DNA from: Pseudomonadota bacterium
GTDB lineage: Bacteria; Pseudomonadota; Gammaproteobacteria; Burkholderiales; Burkholderiaceae_C
Direction of reading: 5' to 3'
Length of the DNA: 64,000 nucleotides
NCBI GenBank assembly: GCA_963205115.1
Contig: CAUJHV010000056.1
Coordinates: 62,001-126,000, forward strand
Positions 28,003 through 37,546 of the stretch are shown piece by piece. The notes under the pieces were generated by a model that searched no databases, had not been told where the DNA came from, and saw only the letters and a list, made by a program, of their open reading frames with translations. Position numbers and translations under genes: made by a program. Within the stretch, counting starts at the first letter, position 1. Each line of letters starts with the position of its first letter.

Positions 28003-28017
28003 CGGCGACGGTCGCCG
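28003..28017 (+). promoter_or_regulatory. Short hairpin between the AroQ-like gene and the TRAP operon
   Basis: CGGCGAC (28003-28009), G, GTCGCCG (28011-28017): a perfect 7-bp stem with a 1-nt apex. A second repeat, GACGCCGC (27968-27975) and GCGGCGTC (27986-27993), lies in the 3' end of the coding region. No T-run; could modulate the ratio of enzyme to transporter. Confidence 0.35.
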
Positions 28018-28057
28018 ACACCTCCCCCCAGAAACCGAACTTCCAGGAGACACCACC

Positions 28058-29044
28058 ATGACCTTCGAAACCCGCCGCCGCGAACTTCTGCTGGGCCTGG
28101 CCGCCATGGCCGCCGGCACCACGCCCGCCTGGGCGCAGAGCAAGCCCGTGCTGCGCCTGGCCGCCGTGTTCTCCGACAAGGACATCCGCGCCGACATGGT
28201 CCGCATGATCGCCAAGGAGGTGGAGTCCGACGCCACCATCGAGCCCTTCCTCGGCGGCACGATGTTCAAGCAGGGCACCGAACTCGTGGCGCTGCAGCGC
28301 GACAACCTCGAGATCGGCAACGTCGCGCCGCAGGACATCACCAAGCAGGTGCCGGCCTGGTCCATCCTGACCTCGGCCTACCTGTTCCGCGATGCGAACC
28401 ACCTGAACGCCTTCTTCGCCAGCGACGCGGGGCAGGAGATGAAGCAGATGGCCGAGTCGCAGCTGAAGATCAAGATCCTCGCGCCGGTGTTCTACGGCAC
28501 GCGGCAGGTGGGCCTGAAGTCGAAGAAGCGCGTGGCCACGCCGGCCGACCTGTCGGGCGTCAAGCTGCGCATGCCCCCGGGCGACGCCTGGCTGATGCTG
28601 GGCCGCTCGATCGGCGCCAACCCCACGCCGATGGCCTATGCCGAGACCTACACGGGCTTGCAGACCGGCGCCATCGACGGCCAGGACAACCCGCTGCCCA
28701 ACGTGCAGAACATGAAGTTCTACGAGGTGATGGGGCAGATCGTGCTGACCTCGCACCTGGTGGCCTTCGACGTGCTGAGCATGAGCATGAAGAGCTGGAA
28801 TGCGATGACGCCGGCCAAGCAGCGTGCCTTCCAGGCGGCGGTGGACAAGGCCGTGGCCTGGAGCACCGCCGAGCACCTCAAGCGCGAAGCCGAACTGGCG
28901 GACGGCTTCCGCAAGCAGGGCCTCGATGTCTATGCGCCCGACACTGCCGCCTTCCGTGCCTTCGCGCAGAAGACCTACCTGGCGTCCGACGAGGCCAAGG
29001 CCTGGCCCAAGGGCATGCTCGAGCGTGTCAATGCGATGAAGTGA
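28058..29044 (+). CDS. TRAP transporter substrate-binding protein (DctP type)
   Basis: 328 residues with a Tat/Sec-like leader (RRRELLLGLAAMAAGTTPAWA). Family motifs include LEIGNVAPQDITKQ, VKLRMPPGDAWLMLG and the selectivity region GLQTGAIDGQDNPLPNVQNMKFYEV. It captures a carboxylate in the periplasm for the DctQM permease encoded next. The ligand is unknown; the AroQ-like neighbour hints at a cyclic hydroxy acid. Confidence 0.92.
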   Translation: MTFETRRRELLLGLAAMAAGTTPAWAQSKPVLRLAAVFSDKDIRADMVRMIAKEVESDATIEPFLGGTMFKQGTELVALQRDNLEIGNVAPQDITKQVPAWSILTSAYLFRDANHLNAFFASDAGQEMKQMAESQLKIKILAPVFYGTRQVGLKSKKRVATPADLSGVKLRMPPGDAWLMLGRSIGANPTPMAYAETYTGLQTGAIDGQDNPLPNVQNMKFYEVMGQIVLTSHLVAFDVLSMSMKSWNAMTPAKQRAFQAAVDKAVAWSTAEHLKREAELADGFRKQGLDVYAPDTAAFRAFAQKTYLASDEAKAWPKGMLERVNAMK

Positions 29045-29129
29045 ACGCAGGGCCCGCGAGCCTTCCGTTTGCTTGCCGCACGCGCCGCCGCCGCGCCAAG
29101 CGGCGCGTGCATACCCAGCAGGAGATTTC

Positions 29130-29651
29130 ATGCAACGCCGTCTGCGCGGCACGATCGAATGGATCCGCCGCCGGGCGGAGAACCTCTGCGTCGCGATGCT
29201 GGCGCTGATGTTCATCGCCTTCATCATCCAGATCGTCTTCCGCTACGTCTTCAACTTCCCCGTGGGCTGGACCTCGGAGATCTCGGTCATCGCCTGGCTC
29301 TACATCGTGCTGCTGGGCTCGGCCTTCTGGCTGAAGGAAGGCGAGGAGATCCGTTTCGACCTGATCACCGCGCAGGTGGGCCCGCGCACCGGCCGCGTGA
29401 TCGGTTTCGTGGTCGCCGTGGCGGCGGCGGTGATCTTCGCCGTCTCGCTGCCCGCCACATGGAAGTACGTGAGCTTCATGAAGGTCGAGAGCACGTCCTA
29501 CCTGAAGATCCGGCTGGACCTGCTGTATGCCGTCTACGTGATCTTTGCGTTGGCGGTGGTCGTGCGTTATGCATGGGCCGCGTGGCGCCACCTGCGCGGC
29601 CACGACGCGGCCTCTGATGTCGACCTGGCCGATCGGGGATACGGACTGTGA
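29130..29651 (+). CDS. TRAP transporter small permease (DctQ type)
   Basis: 173 residues, four TM helices. FRYVFNFPVGWTSEISVIAWLYIVLLG is the typical DctQ core. ATG 29130 has GGAG 5 nt upstream; an in-frame start at 29073 lacks a ribosome-binding site and family similarity. Overlaps the DctM start by 4 nt. Confidence 0.92.
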   Translation: MQRRLRGTIEWIRRRAENLCVAMLALMFIAFIIQIVFRYVFNFPVGWTSEISVIAWLYIVLLGSAFWLKEGEEIRFDLITAQVGPRTGRVIGFVVAVAAAVIFAVSLPATWKYVSFMKVESTSYLKIRLDLLYAVYVIFALAVVVRYAWAAWRHLRGHDAASDVDLADRGYGL

Positions 29652-30949
29652 ACTTCACCGGTGCGTTTGCGTGGTCGATCTACGCGATCCTGGGCCTGAG
29701 CCTGCTGGGCCTGCCCGTGGGCCACGCGATGCTCGCGGGCTCGGTGGTCTACCTCTACATGGCCGGGCTGGACATGGGCACGGCCGCGGAGCAGCTGCTC
29801 AACGGCATGATGACCAGCTACCTGCTGCTGGCCATTCCGCTGTTCGTGCTGGCGGCGGAGTTCATGAATACCGGCAGCATCATGGACCGGCTGCTGAGCT
29901 TCTGCAACGCCATCGTCGGGCGCTTCCGCGGCGGGCTGGCGCAGGTCAACGTGGCGCAGAGCGTGGTCTTCGCCAGCATGTCGGGCTCCGCGCTGGCCGA
30001 TGCCGCCGGCTCCGGGCGCCTGATGCAGACCATGATGACGCAGGACGGCAAGTACCCGCCGGCCTACGCCGCGGCGCTGACCGCGGTGTCCTCGGTGATC
30101 GGCCCGATCATGCCGCCGTCGATTCCGCTGGTGCTCTACGCGCTGGTGTCCAACACCTCGGTGGGCTACCTGTTCCTGGGCGGCATCGTGCCGGCGCTGC
30201 TGCTGGGCGGTGTGCAGATGGCGCTGATCGCGGCCACGGCGCGGCGCCGCAACTTCCCCGTCGAGGCGAAGGTGCCGCTGCGCGAGATGCCGCGCGTGGC
30301 GCGCGAGGCGCTGCCCGCGCTGCTGATGCCGGTGATCCTGCTGGGCTTCCTCTACAGCGGCGTGACCACGCCCACCGAGGCGGCGGCCGTGGCGGCGGCG
30401 TACGCGCTGCTGATTTCCGCACTGCTGTACCGCAGCGTCACCGGGCGCGACGTCTACGCGGCCCTGCGCACCAGCGCACGCGTGACGGTGTCCATCGGCA
30501 TGCTGATCGCGGGCGCCATCGCCTTCAATTACGTGGTCACGGCCGAAAACCTGCCGCGCACGCTGGGCCAGCTCATGAAGGCCTACGAGTTCAGTGCGCT
30601 GGGCTACCTGTTGATGGTCAATGTGCTGCTGTTGCTGCTGGGCTGTTTTCTCGAGGGCACGACCATCATCCTGGTCATCCTGCCGGTGCTCACGCCTGCG
30701 GCGATGGCGCTGGGCATCGACCCGGTGCATTTCGGCGTGATGGCGGTGACCAACATCATGATCGGCCTGGTCACGCCGCCCTATGGGCTGCTGCTGTTCA
30801 TGATGACCAAGATCGCCAACGTGCCGCTTCGCGATCTGGTGCAGGAGATGTGGCCCTTCCTGATCGTCATGATCGCGGCGCTGGCGCTCATCGCCTTCGT
30901 GCCCGGACTCACGCTCTTCCTGCCCCGCCTGATGGGCTACCAGGGCTGA
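29648..30949 (+). CDS. TRAP transporter large permease (DctM type)
   Basis: 433 residues with about 12 TM helices. FASMSGSALADAAGSGRLM and TAVSSVIGPIMPPSIPLVLYA are signature DctM segments. GTG 29648 overlaps the DctQ stop (GTGA). It carries the sodium-coupled transport path of this TRAP system. An IclR regulator is convergent 6 bp downstream and probably controls the operon. Confidence 0.93.
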   Translation: MNFTGAFAWSIYAILGLSLLGLPVGHAMLAGSVVYLYMAGLDMGTAAEQLLNGMMTSYLLLAIPLFVLAAEFMNTGSIMDRLLSFCNAIVGRFRGGLAQVNVAQSVVFASMSGSALADAAGSGRLMQTMMTQDGKYPPAYAAALTAVSSVIGPIMPPSIPLVLYALVSNTSVGYLFLGGIVPALLLGGVQMALIAATARRRNFPVEAKVPLREMPRVAREALPALLMPVILLGFLYSGVTTPTEAAAVAAAYALLISALLYRSVTGRDVYAALRTSARVTVSIGMLIAGAIAFNYVVTAENLPRTLGQLMKAYEFSALGYLLMVNVLLLLLGCFLEGTTIILVILPVLTPAAMALGIDPVHFGVMAVTNIMIGLVTPPYGLLLFMMTKIANVPLRDLVQEMWPFLIVMIAALALIAFVPGLTLFLPRLMGYQG

Positions 30950-30955
30950 TGGGTT

Positions 30956-31747
30956 TCAGGCCTTGCCCAGCGGTGGCCGCCCGAACAGCGACGACGAGCG
31001 GCTGATCGGCCCCAGCTGCGCCGCGGCGGCCAGCAGCGCCGGCGCCAGCACCTGCATCCGCGCCCGCGTGAGCCGCTGGCGCGGACCGGCGATGCTGATC
31101 ACGCCGATGGCCTGTGCGCCGCGCATCACCGGCGCGGCCATGGCCGACATGCCCGGTGCAAACACCTCGTCGATGGTCGAAAAGCCCTGGCTGCGCGCCT
31201 CGGCCAGCATCGGCAGCAGCGCGGCGATGGTGGTGGGTGCACGCGGGCCGTAGTCCTTGGGCAGGCCGAAGCCCTGGCGGCTGACGAGTTCCAGCGCGCG
31301 TTCGTCGCTCAGCGTCAGCAGCCAGGCGTGGCCGGAAGCGGTGCACGACAGGCGCGCATCCATGCCCATGTCCGGGTCGTAGCGCAGGCCCTTGCGCGTG
31401 CCCTGTGCCTTGGAGACCCAGGTCAGGCGTTCGTCGTCGACGATGGACAGGCGCACGAGTTCGCCGGACGCCTGGGCCAGCCGCTCGAGCAGCGGCTCGG
31501 CGATGTCCACGATGCCGGTGCTGCTGAGGAAGGCCAGGCCCAGCGAGGCGATCTTGCCTGTCAGCACATAGTCGCCATGGCTGTGCAGCTGTCGCACGTA
31601 ACCGCGGCGCTGCAACTCTGCCAGCAAGCGGTGGCAGGCGCTGCGCGGGATCTCGAGCTCGTCGGCCAGCGCGCTCATCGACATGCCTTCGGGCTGGCCG
31701 CACAGGCGCTCCAGCAGGGCCAGGCCGCGGTCCAGGGCCAGTGTCAC
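30956..31747 (-). CDS. IclR-family transcriptional regulator
   Basis: 263 residues. The N-terminal winged helix is RGLALLERLCGQPEGMSMSALADELEIPRSACHRLLAEL and the C-terminal IclR effector domain includes VKAQG-like and ISIAGPRQRLT segments. GTG start at 31747. It is convergent with the TRAP operon, so any control acts at the distant 28 kb promoter or on its own upstream region. An aromatic or hydroxy-acid effector is plausible for the family. Confidence 0.92.
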   Translation of the reverse strand: MTLALDRGLALLERLCGQPEGMSMSALADELEIPRSACHRLLAELQRRGYVRQLHSHGDYVLTGKIASLGLAFLSSTGIVDIAEPLLERLAQASGELVRLSIVDDERLTWVSKAQGTRKGLRYDPDMGMDARLSCTASGHAWLLTLSDERALELVSRQGFGLPKDYGPRAPTTIAALLPMLAEARSQGFSTIDEVFAPGMSAMAAPVMRGAQAIGVISIAGPRQRLTRARMQVLAPALLAAAAQLGPISRSSSLFGRPPLGKA

Positions 31748-32056
31748 GACGGCTCCCGGCGTTCAGCGGCAGGCACGCCGGCAGCCGAGCCGGTGGGTGC
31801 CGCGTCCCGCCAGGGCGTGGCAGCAGGACCGCCGGCGCGGCGTGTTGCCGGTGTGCCGATCGCAAGCCGCAGCGGGGAAGGTGGGAGGAGGTTCATGGCG
31901 CCGGATGCCGATGCGTGCGGCGCGGGTGCGCGTGCAGGCATCGATGGTGGCATTGGAAATCGGCCACACCCGCCGGCGGCTGCGGGTATGCCCGGGCGCG
32001 CGGCTGCACAAGGCCGCGGCACCGCGCGGCCACCGTCAGCCCGAGGTGCCCCGCGC
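31748..32056 (+). other. 309-bp spacer between divergent IclR and esterase genes
   Basis: GC-rich, with short overlapping open frames on both strands that show no family similarity or ribosome-binding sites. It should hold the two divergent promoters, but I see no convincing -35/-10 pair or operator. Part of it could be coding if the esterase starts further upstream. Confidence 0.4.
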
Positions 32057-33013
32057 GTGCTACGGTGGCGCGTGGCCAATCGACTGCGATCCCTGTGGCA
32101 GCGCATCCGCACCTGGTGGGCGGTGCGGCTGGGCGTCTGGCGTGGGCGCTGGCAGACGCAGCACGTGGAGGTGGCACGCTGGGGCTGGTGGGCCTGGCCC
32201 TGGGCCAGCCGCCGCTGGGCCTTCAGCCTGTACCGCCCCGCAGGCCTGCCGGACGAGCAGGCCGCGCCCTTGATCATCGTGCTGCATGGCTGCCGCCAGC
32301 GCGCCATCGCCTTCGCCCAGGCCAGCGGCTGGGTCGCGGCGGCCGACCGCAGCCGGATGCGGCTGCTGTGCCCGCAGCAGCGTCCGGGCGCCAGCCTGTA
32401 CCGCTGCTGGAACTGGTTCCACCCGGCCGCACAAGGCGGTCGCGGCGAGCTCGACGTGGTGCTGCAGGCGCTGCGGGTGGTCTGTGATCAGGTGGCTTGC
32501 CGCCGCGTCGCGGTCGTGGGCCTGAGCGCCGGCGGCGGGCTGGCCGCGCTGCTGGCCTTCCACGGGGCCGAGCACGTGGATGCGGTGGTGGCCGTGGCGG
32601 CACCGCCACTGATGGGCAGCGCCTTCGTGCAGGATCCGCGGCAGCTGATGCGCGACGGCCTGTCGATCCGGCCCTCGGTGGCCGTGATGCCGCGCCGCCG
32701 CTGTGCGCCGCTGCTGGTGCTGCATGGCGCGGCCGATGCGGTGGTGAACCCCGTGTGTGCCGAGCAGCTGGCCGAACAGGCGCGCAGCGTGCTGGCACGT
32801 GAGCCCGGCGTGCTGTCGAGCCAGACCCGGGATGCAGGCACCGACTGGCGCATCGACGGGCACCTGCGCCTGCGTCTGGTCCTGCTGCCGGGGCTGGGCC
32901 ACGTCTGGAGCGGGGCGCCCGGCGGGCACGACCATGTCGAGTCGGAAGGCCCGCCGCTGACCGACCTGGCGCTGGATTTCCTGCGGCGCGTGGGCGTGCT
33001 GGACGCCGCATGA
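32057..33013 (+). CDS. PHB depolymerase/LpqC-type alpha/beta-hydrolase esterase
   Basis: About 318 residues. LIIVLHGCRQRAIAFAQASGW (oxyanion HGC motif), VGLSAGGGLAALL (nucleophile Ser in GxSxG), HGAADAVVNP (Asp) and LLPGLGHVWSG (His) complete the triad of the PHB-depolymerase/feruloyl-esterase group. No secretion signal is visible; the N-terminus is Trp/Arg-rich (RLRSLWQRIRTWWAVRLG) and may be membrane-associating. GTG 32057 with GAGG 10 nt upstream is chosen; GTG 32072 is an alternative. Confidence 0.82.
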   Translation: MLRWRVANRLRSLWQRIRTWWAVRLGVWRGRWQTQHVEVARWGWWAWPWASRRWAFSLYRPAGLPDEQAAPLIIVLHGCRQRAIAFAQASGWVAAADRSRMRLLCPQQRPGASLYRCWNWFHPAAQGGRGELDVVLQALRVVCDQVACRRVAVVGLSAGGGLAALLAFHGAEHVDAVVAVAAPPLMGSAFVQDPRQLMRDGLSIRPSVAVMPRRRCAPLLVLHGAADAVVNPVCAEQLAEQARSVLAREPGVLSSQTRDAGTDWRIDGHLRLRLVLLPGLGHVWSGAPGGHDHVESEGPPLTDLALDFLRRVGVLDAA

Positions 33014-33171
33014 GACCCGCCCGCTGACCCGCCGGCGACATCCAGCGATCCGGCGCGCTTTCCGCCTGCTTTTCGGCGCCGTCGGCGCGGCTGTCTCGGC
33101 CATATTCGACCGTATCTGCCGGTCACGCGTCCGCGTGGCGTGGCCGGACCTGTCTTTCGAAGCCGATTCCC

Positions 33172-33879
33172 ATGCGCCGCCACCAATTCCTGACCGCCCT
33201 CCTGGCCCTGGCCGCCGCGCCCACGCGCGCACAGCCGTCGACAGGCATCACTGTCAGCACCAACAACACACCGGTCGACCGGCAGGCGCTGGAACAGCTG
33301 GGCCAGGAAGCCTTCAGGCGCATCGGCCTGCAGCTCACGCTGACCAGCCTGCCGTCCGAGCGTTCGCTGGTGGCCGCCAACCACGGCGAGGTGGATGGCG
33401 AGGGCCTGCGCATCGCCGGCCTGGAAGCCAACTACCCGAACCTCGTGCGCGTGCCCGAACGTTTCATCGGCGTGAGTTTCGTGGCCTTCGCCAGGAACGC
33501 ATCGATCCCGGTAGCCGGCGGATGGCCGGCGCTGAAGCCCTACCGCGTGGCCTTCATCAACGGCTGGAAGCTCTTCGAAGCCCAGGTCACGGCCGCGCAA
33601 TCGATACACAAGGTCGACAAGGCCGAGCAGCTGTTCCAGATGCTGGCGCACGACCGCATCGACCTGGCGCTGTACACACGCGCCGACGGCCTGGCGATGG
33701 CTCGCTCGATGGGCTTGAGTGACGTGGTGGCGCTGTCGCCTGCGCTCAAGGATGTGGACATGTACCTCTACCTGCACAAGCGCCACCAGGCGCTGGTGCC
33801 CCGGTTGGACAAGGCGCTGCAGGACATGAAGAGCGACGGCAGCTGGCGTCGCATCATGGCCTCGGTGGCCGGCGCCTGA
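33172..33879 (+). CDS. Periplasmic solute-binding protein, SBP family 3-like, partner of the hybrid kinase
   Basis: 235 residues with a signal peptide (MRRHQFLTALLALAAAPTRA). The body resembles family 3 amino acid-type binding proteins (ALEQLGQEAFRRIGLQLTLT, LPSERSLVAANHGEVDGEG, then the second lobe). No permease genes are nearby. It lies 32 bp upstream of a hybrid sensor kinase, so it probably binds a ligand and presents it to the kinase's periplasmic loop, as known for several SBP/kinase pairs. Confidence 0.82.
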   Translation: MRRHQFLTALLALAAAPTRAQPSTGITVSTNNTPVDRQALEQLGQEAFRRIGLQLTLTSLPSERSLVAANHGEVDGEGLRIAGLEANYPNLVRVPERFIGVSFVAFARNASIPVAGGWPALKPYRVAFINGWKLFEAQVTAAQSIHKVDKAEQLFQMLAHDRIDLALYTRADGLAMARSMGLSDVVALSPALKDVDMYLYLHKRHQALVPRLDKALQDMKSDGSWRRIMASVAGA

Positions 33880-33911
33880 ACGGCCGGCCCCCGGGCGGAG
33901 AACGGATCCCC

Positions 33912-36900
33912 GTGCGTTTGCAGGCCTTCGGCGGATGGCTGGGTTGGCGCAGCCGCCTCGTGCAGCGGCTGCTGGGCTGGGCGCTGCTGGTCGGCCTGGC
34001 TGGCGCCCTGGCCATGACGGCCTGGGAAGGTGTCGATGCGTATCGCGAACGCACGGAAGAAGCCCGGACGTCGCTGACCAACCTGGCGATCTTTGCGGCG
34101 CCGTCGCTCACCGAGAGTCTGTGGGTCTTCGACGAGGAGCAGCTGCGCCTGCAGGTCAGGGCGCTGGCCGGACTGCAGGACGTGTCCCTGGCCCGGCTCG
34201 ATGCCGACGGGCAGCGCACGCTGCAATTCGGCGCGGGACAAGCGACGGAATGGACCATCGAATACCAGATGGACCTGGTGCGCGAAACGCCCGGCGGCAG
34301 CAAGACCCTGGGCACGCTCACGCTGGCGCGTGACCTCTCCGGCGTGCGCCGCAACATCCTCATGTCGGGCCTGTGGGGATTTCTCGCGCACAGCCTGATC
34401 ATCGTGTCCTGCGTGCTGGTGATGGCCTGGGCCTACCACCACACCGTCACGCGGCGCATGCTGGAGCTGGGCCGGCACCTGCGCGGCATCACGGCCGAGG
34501 ACCTGCGACGCTCGGCACCCGTGCCGCCGCCGCAGCTTCCCGCGCCGGCCGCGCGCGACGAGGTGGACGATCTGGTCGCCTCGGTGGCCACACTGCAGGC
34601 CACGGGCCAGGCGGCGTTGCGTGAGGTCGAACGTCAGAACGCGCTGCTGCGCAGCCTGATGGACACGATCCCCGACCTGGTCTGGCTGAAGGACCCCGAG
34701 GGCCGCTACCTGGCTGCCAACCGGCGCTTCGAGGCCCTGGTGGGCCACACTGCCGAGCAGCTGATGGGCCGCAGCGACTACGAATTCTTCGATACCGAGA
34801 CGGCGGACTTCTTCCGCGCCAACGACCGCGCAGCCGCAGCGGCGGGCAAGCCCACGGTCAACGAAGAAACGCTGACCTTTGCGTCCGACGGCTATGTGGG
34901 CCTGTTCGAGACGATCAAGACGCCGATGGTGGACAGCGACGGCGCGCTGATGGGTGTGCTGGGCATTGCGCGCGACGTCAGCGTGCAGCGGCGCGCGGCC
35001 GAAGCGCTGCACGAGCGCGAGGAGATCTTCCGCAGCATCGTCAGCCAGGCGGCCGACGCCATCGTGCTGATCGATCCGGCGGACGGGCACTTCGTGGAAT
35101 TCAACGACGCGGCCAGCGCCGCACTGGGCTACTCACGCGAGGCCTTTGGGCAGCTGTCGGTGGCCGACGTCGTCGCGGACGTGGCGCCGCAGGCCTTGCT
35201 GGCCGATCTGCAGACCGTGGCCGACGGCCACCAGCGTGACACCGAGCGCGTGCACCGGCACAGCGACGGCACGCGGCGCCACCGCGTGGTCAGCCAGGCG
35301 GGCGTGCAGGTGCGCGGTCGCCGGCTCGTCACGGCGATCTGGCACGACATCACCGAGCGCAAGCACGAAGAAGCAGCCATCGCCGAAGAGCGGCGCGTGC
35401 GCGACACCTACCTGGAGACCATTCCCGGCATCGCCTATGTGCTCACGCGCGACCGTCGGCTGCTGTACGGCAACCGCACGCTCGAACTGGTGGCCGGCAC
35501 GCGGGCCATCCAGGCCATGGCACAAGGGCAGCCCAGCCACTTCACCTGCCCGGAAGACGAGCCGCGGCTGGCCGAGGCCGTCGCCCGGACGTTCGATGAG
35601 GGTGCCGCCGAAATCACGGTCTGCGTGCATACGGGCAGTGGCGAGCGGCGGACCTACCTGATGCACGCGCGCCGCGTGGAGATGGTCGGCGAGCCGGTGC
35701 TGGTGGGCACCGGCATCGACGTGACCGACCGGGCCGTGGCCGAGCAGGCGCTGCAGCAGTTGAATGCCCAACTGGAACAGCGGGTGGAAGAGCGCACGGC
35801 CGCCTTGCGCGTGGCCAAGGAGCAGGCGGACGCCTCGAGCCGCACCAAGTCCGCCTTCCTGGCCAACATGTCGCACGAGATCCGCACGCCGCTGAATGCG
35901 ATCACCGGCATGGCCTACCTGATGCGCCGCCACGGGCTGGAGCCCGAACAGCGCGAGCGCATCGACCGCATCCAGGCCGCCAGCGCGCACCTGCTGGGCA
36001 TCATCAACGCGATCCTGGAGCTGTCGAAGATCGAAGCCGGCAAGGTGACGCTGGCCGAGCAGGTCTTCGACGTGAACGAACTGCTCATGGGCGTGGCCAC
36101 CATGGTGGGCGAACGGGCGCACGAAAAGGGCCTGCGCGTGCACGTGCGCTCGGACGGCGTGGCGCGGATCTGGGTGGGTGACCTGACGCGGCTGAACCAG
36201 GCCCTGCTGAACTACGCGACGAATGCGGTGAAGTTCACCGAGTCGGGCAGCGTGGAGATCCGCGTGCGCACGGTCGAAGAGGACGCCGACGGCGCGCTGC
36301 TGCGATTCGAGGTGGTCGACACCGGCATCGGCATCGAGCCCGCGGCGATTCCCCGGCTGTTCAGCGCCTTCGAGCAGGCCGACGCGAGCATCACGCGCCA
36401 GTACGGCGGCACCGGGCTGGGGCTGGCCATCACGCGCAAGCTGGCCGAGGTGATGGGTGGCCAGGCGGGCATGGACAGCCGCGTCGGCGCCGGCAGCACC
36501 TTCTGGTTCACGGCCCGTCTGGCGCATCCCGCCGCGGGCGTGACGGCGGGTTCTGCCGCCGTGGCCGATGCGGGCGATGAACTGCTGCTGAAGCAACGCT
36601 TCGCCGGTCGACGCGTGCTGCTGGTGGAAGACGAGCCGGTCAACCGCGAGGTGGCGGTCGAGCTCCTCGCGGACGCCGGCCTGCGGGTGGACGTGGCCGA
36701 AGACGGCGCGGTCGCGCTGCATCTGGCGAGCCGCTCCTCGTACGCACTGGTGCTGATGGACGTGCAGATGCCGGTGATGGACGGGCTCACCGCGACGCGC
36801 GCGATCCGCCGCATCGCCGGCCTGGAGCAGCTGCCCATCATCGCGATGACGGCCAACGCGTTTCACGAAGACCGGCAGGCCTGCGAAGCGGCCGGCATGA

Positions 36901-37523
36901 GTGATTTCGTGGCCAAGCCGATCGACGCGGGCCTGCTGTACCGCACCCTCTACCGCTGGCTGGCCATTGCCGAGGCTCTGGCCGCGCGGGCGCTGCCGGG
37001 TCCCGACGGCGGGTCAGCCGCCAGTCGTCCCACGGCCATGGGTCAGCCGTCCGGACCGCGGTCCGGTGCGGACCGGCTGGTGGCGATGGCCGCGACAGCG
37101 AACACGACCGCCGGCGGCGACACCACGCCGCCTGCTGCGGATGGCGGGCTGGCACTGGCCGTGCCGGACCTGATGGGGCGGCTGCGCGCCAGCGGCGTGT
37201 TCGACCTCGCGCAGGGCCTGGCCATCGTGCGCGGACGCCCGGAGCGCCTGGAACGGGTGCTGCGCCACTTTGTCGACGGGCTGCCTCAGCGGATGCAGAC
37301 GCTGTCCGATCACCTGGCCCGCGCCGAATGGCAGGCCGGCGGCGACCTGGCGCATTCGGTCAAGGGCGCGGCCGGCACGCTGGGTGCGCGGCACGTCGCG
37401 CAGACTGCCGAAGCACTCGAGCGTTTGCTGCGCGTGGACGAACCCGGACGGGCCGCATCAGCCCAGGAGCGCCTGGCCGCCCTGCAGCGCGCGGGCCAGA
37501 CACTCATCGACACCGTCGGCTGA
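33912..37523 (+). CDS. Hybrid sensor histidine kinase with three PAS, receiver and HPt domains
   Basis: 1203 residues. Two TM helices (about 20-37 and 150-175) bracket a periplasmic loop. PAS domains are near 245-365 (SLMDTIPDLVWLKDPEGRYL), 370-490 (IFRSIVSQAADAIVLIDPAD) and 490-610. The HisKA acceptor is His655 (ANMSHEIRTPLNA) and the ATPase has DTGIGIEP and GTGLGLAI. The receiver has Asp950 (LVLMDVQMPVMDG) and the C-terminal HPt has His1148 (AHSVKGAAGTLG). A BarA/ArcB-like four-step phosphorelay is expected; the output regulator is not encoded here. GTG start at 33912 follows a GGAGAACG sequence. Confidence 0.92.
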   Translation: MRLQAFGGWLGWRSRLVQRLLGWALLVGLAGALAMTAWEGVDAYRERTEEARTSLTNLAIFAAPSLTESLWVFDEEQLRLQVRALAGLQDVSLARLDADGQRTLQFGAGQATEWTIEYQMDLVRETPGGSKTLGTLTLARDLSGVRRNILMSGLWGFLAHSLIIVSCVLVMAWAYHHTVTRRMLELGRHLRGITAEDLRRSAPVPPPQLPAPAARDEVDDLVASVATLQATGQAALREVERQNALLRSLMDTIPDLVWLKDPEGRYLAANRRFEALVGHTAEQLMGRSDYEFFDTETADFFRANDRAAAAAGKPTVNEETLTFASDGYVGLFETIKTPMVDSDGALMGVLGIARDVSVQRRAAEALHEREEIFRSIVSQAADAIVLIDPADGHFVEFNDAASAALGYSREAFGQLSVADVVADVAPQALLADLQTVADGHQRDTERVHRHSDGTRRHRVVSQAGVQVRGRRLVTAIWHDITERKHEEAAIAEERRVRDTYLETIPGIAYVLTRDRRLLYGNRTLELVAGTRAIQAMAQGQPSHFTCPEDEPRLAEAVARTFDEGAAEITVCVHTGSGERRTYLMHARRVEMVGEPVLVGTGIDVTDRAVAEQALQQLNAQLEQRVEERTAALRVAKEQADASSRTKSAFLANMSHEIRTPLNAITGMAYLMRRHGLEPEQRERIDRIQAASAHLLGIINAILELSKIEAGKVTLAEQVFDVNELLMGVATMVGERAHEKGLRVHVRSDGVARIWVGDLTRLNQALLNYATNAVKFTESGSVEIRVRTVEEDADGALLRFEVVDTGIGIEPAAIPRLFSAFEQADASITRQYGGTGLGLAITRKLAEVMGGQAGMDSRVGAGSTFWFTARLAHPAAGVTAGSAAVADAGDELLLKQRFAGRRVLLVEDEPVNREVAVELLADAGLRVDVAEDGAVALHLASRSSYALVLMDVQMPVMDGLTATRAIRRIAGLEQLPIIAMTANAFHEDRQACEAAGMSDFVAKPIDAGLLYRTLYRWLAIAEALAARALPGPDGGSAASRPTAMGQPSGPRSGADRLVAMAATANTTAGGDTTPPAADGGLALAVPDLMGRLRASGVFDLAQGLAIVRGRPERLERVLRHFVDGLPQRMQTLSDHLARAEWQAGGDLAHSVKGAAGTLGARHVAQTAEALERLLRVDEPGRAASAQERLAALQRAGQTLIDTVG

Positions 37524-37539
37524 GAAGCTCACAGCTTCT
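37523..37539 (+). terminator. Hairpin between convergent kinase and DctM genes
   Basis: AGAAGCT (37523-37529), CAC, AGCTTCT (37533-37539): a perfect 7-bp stem that fills most of the 23-bp convergent gap. It lacks a clear T-run, so it is a weak bidirectional terminator at best. Confidence 0.4.
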
Positions 37540-37546
37540 GAGGTGA

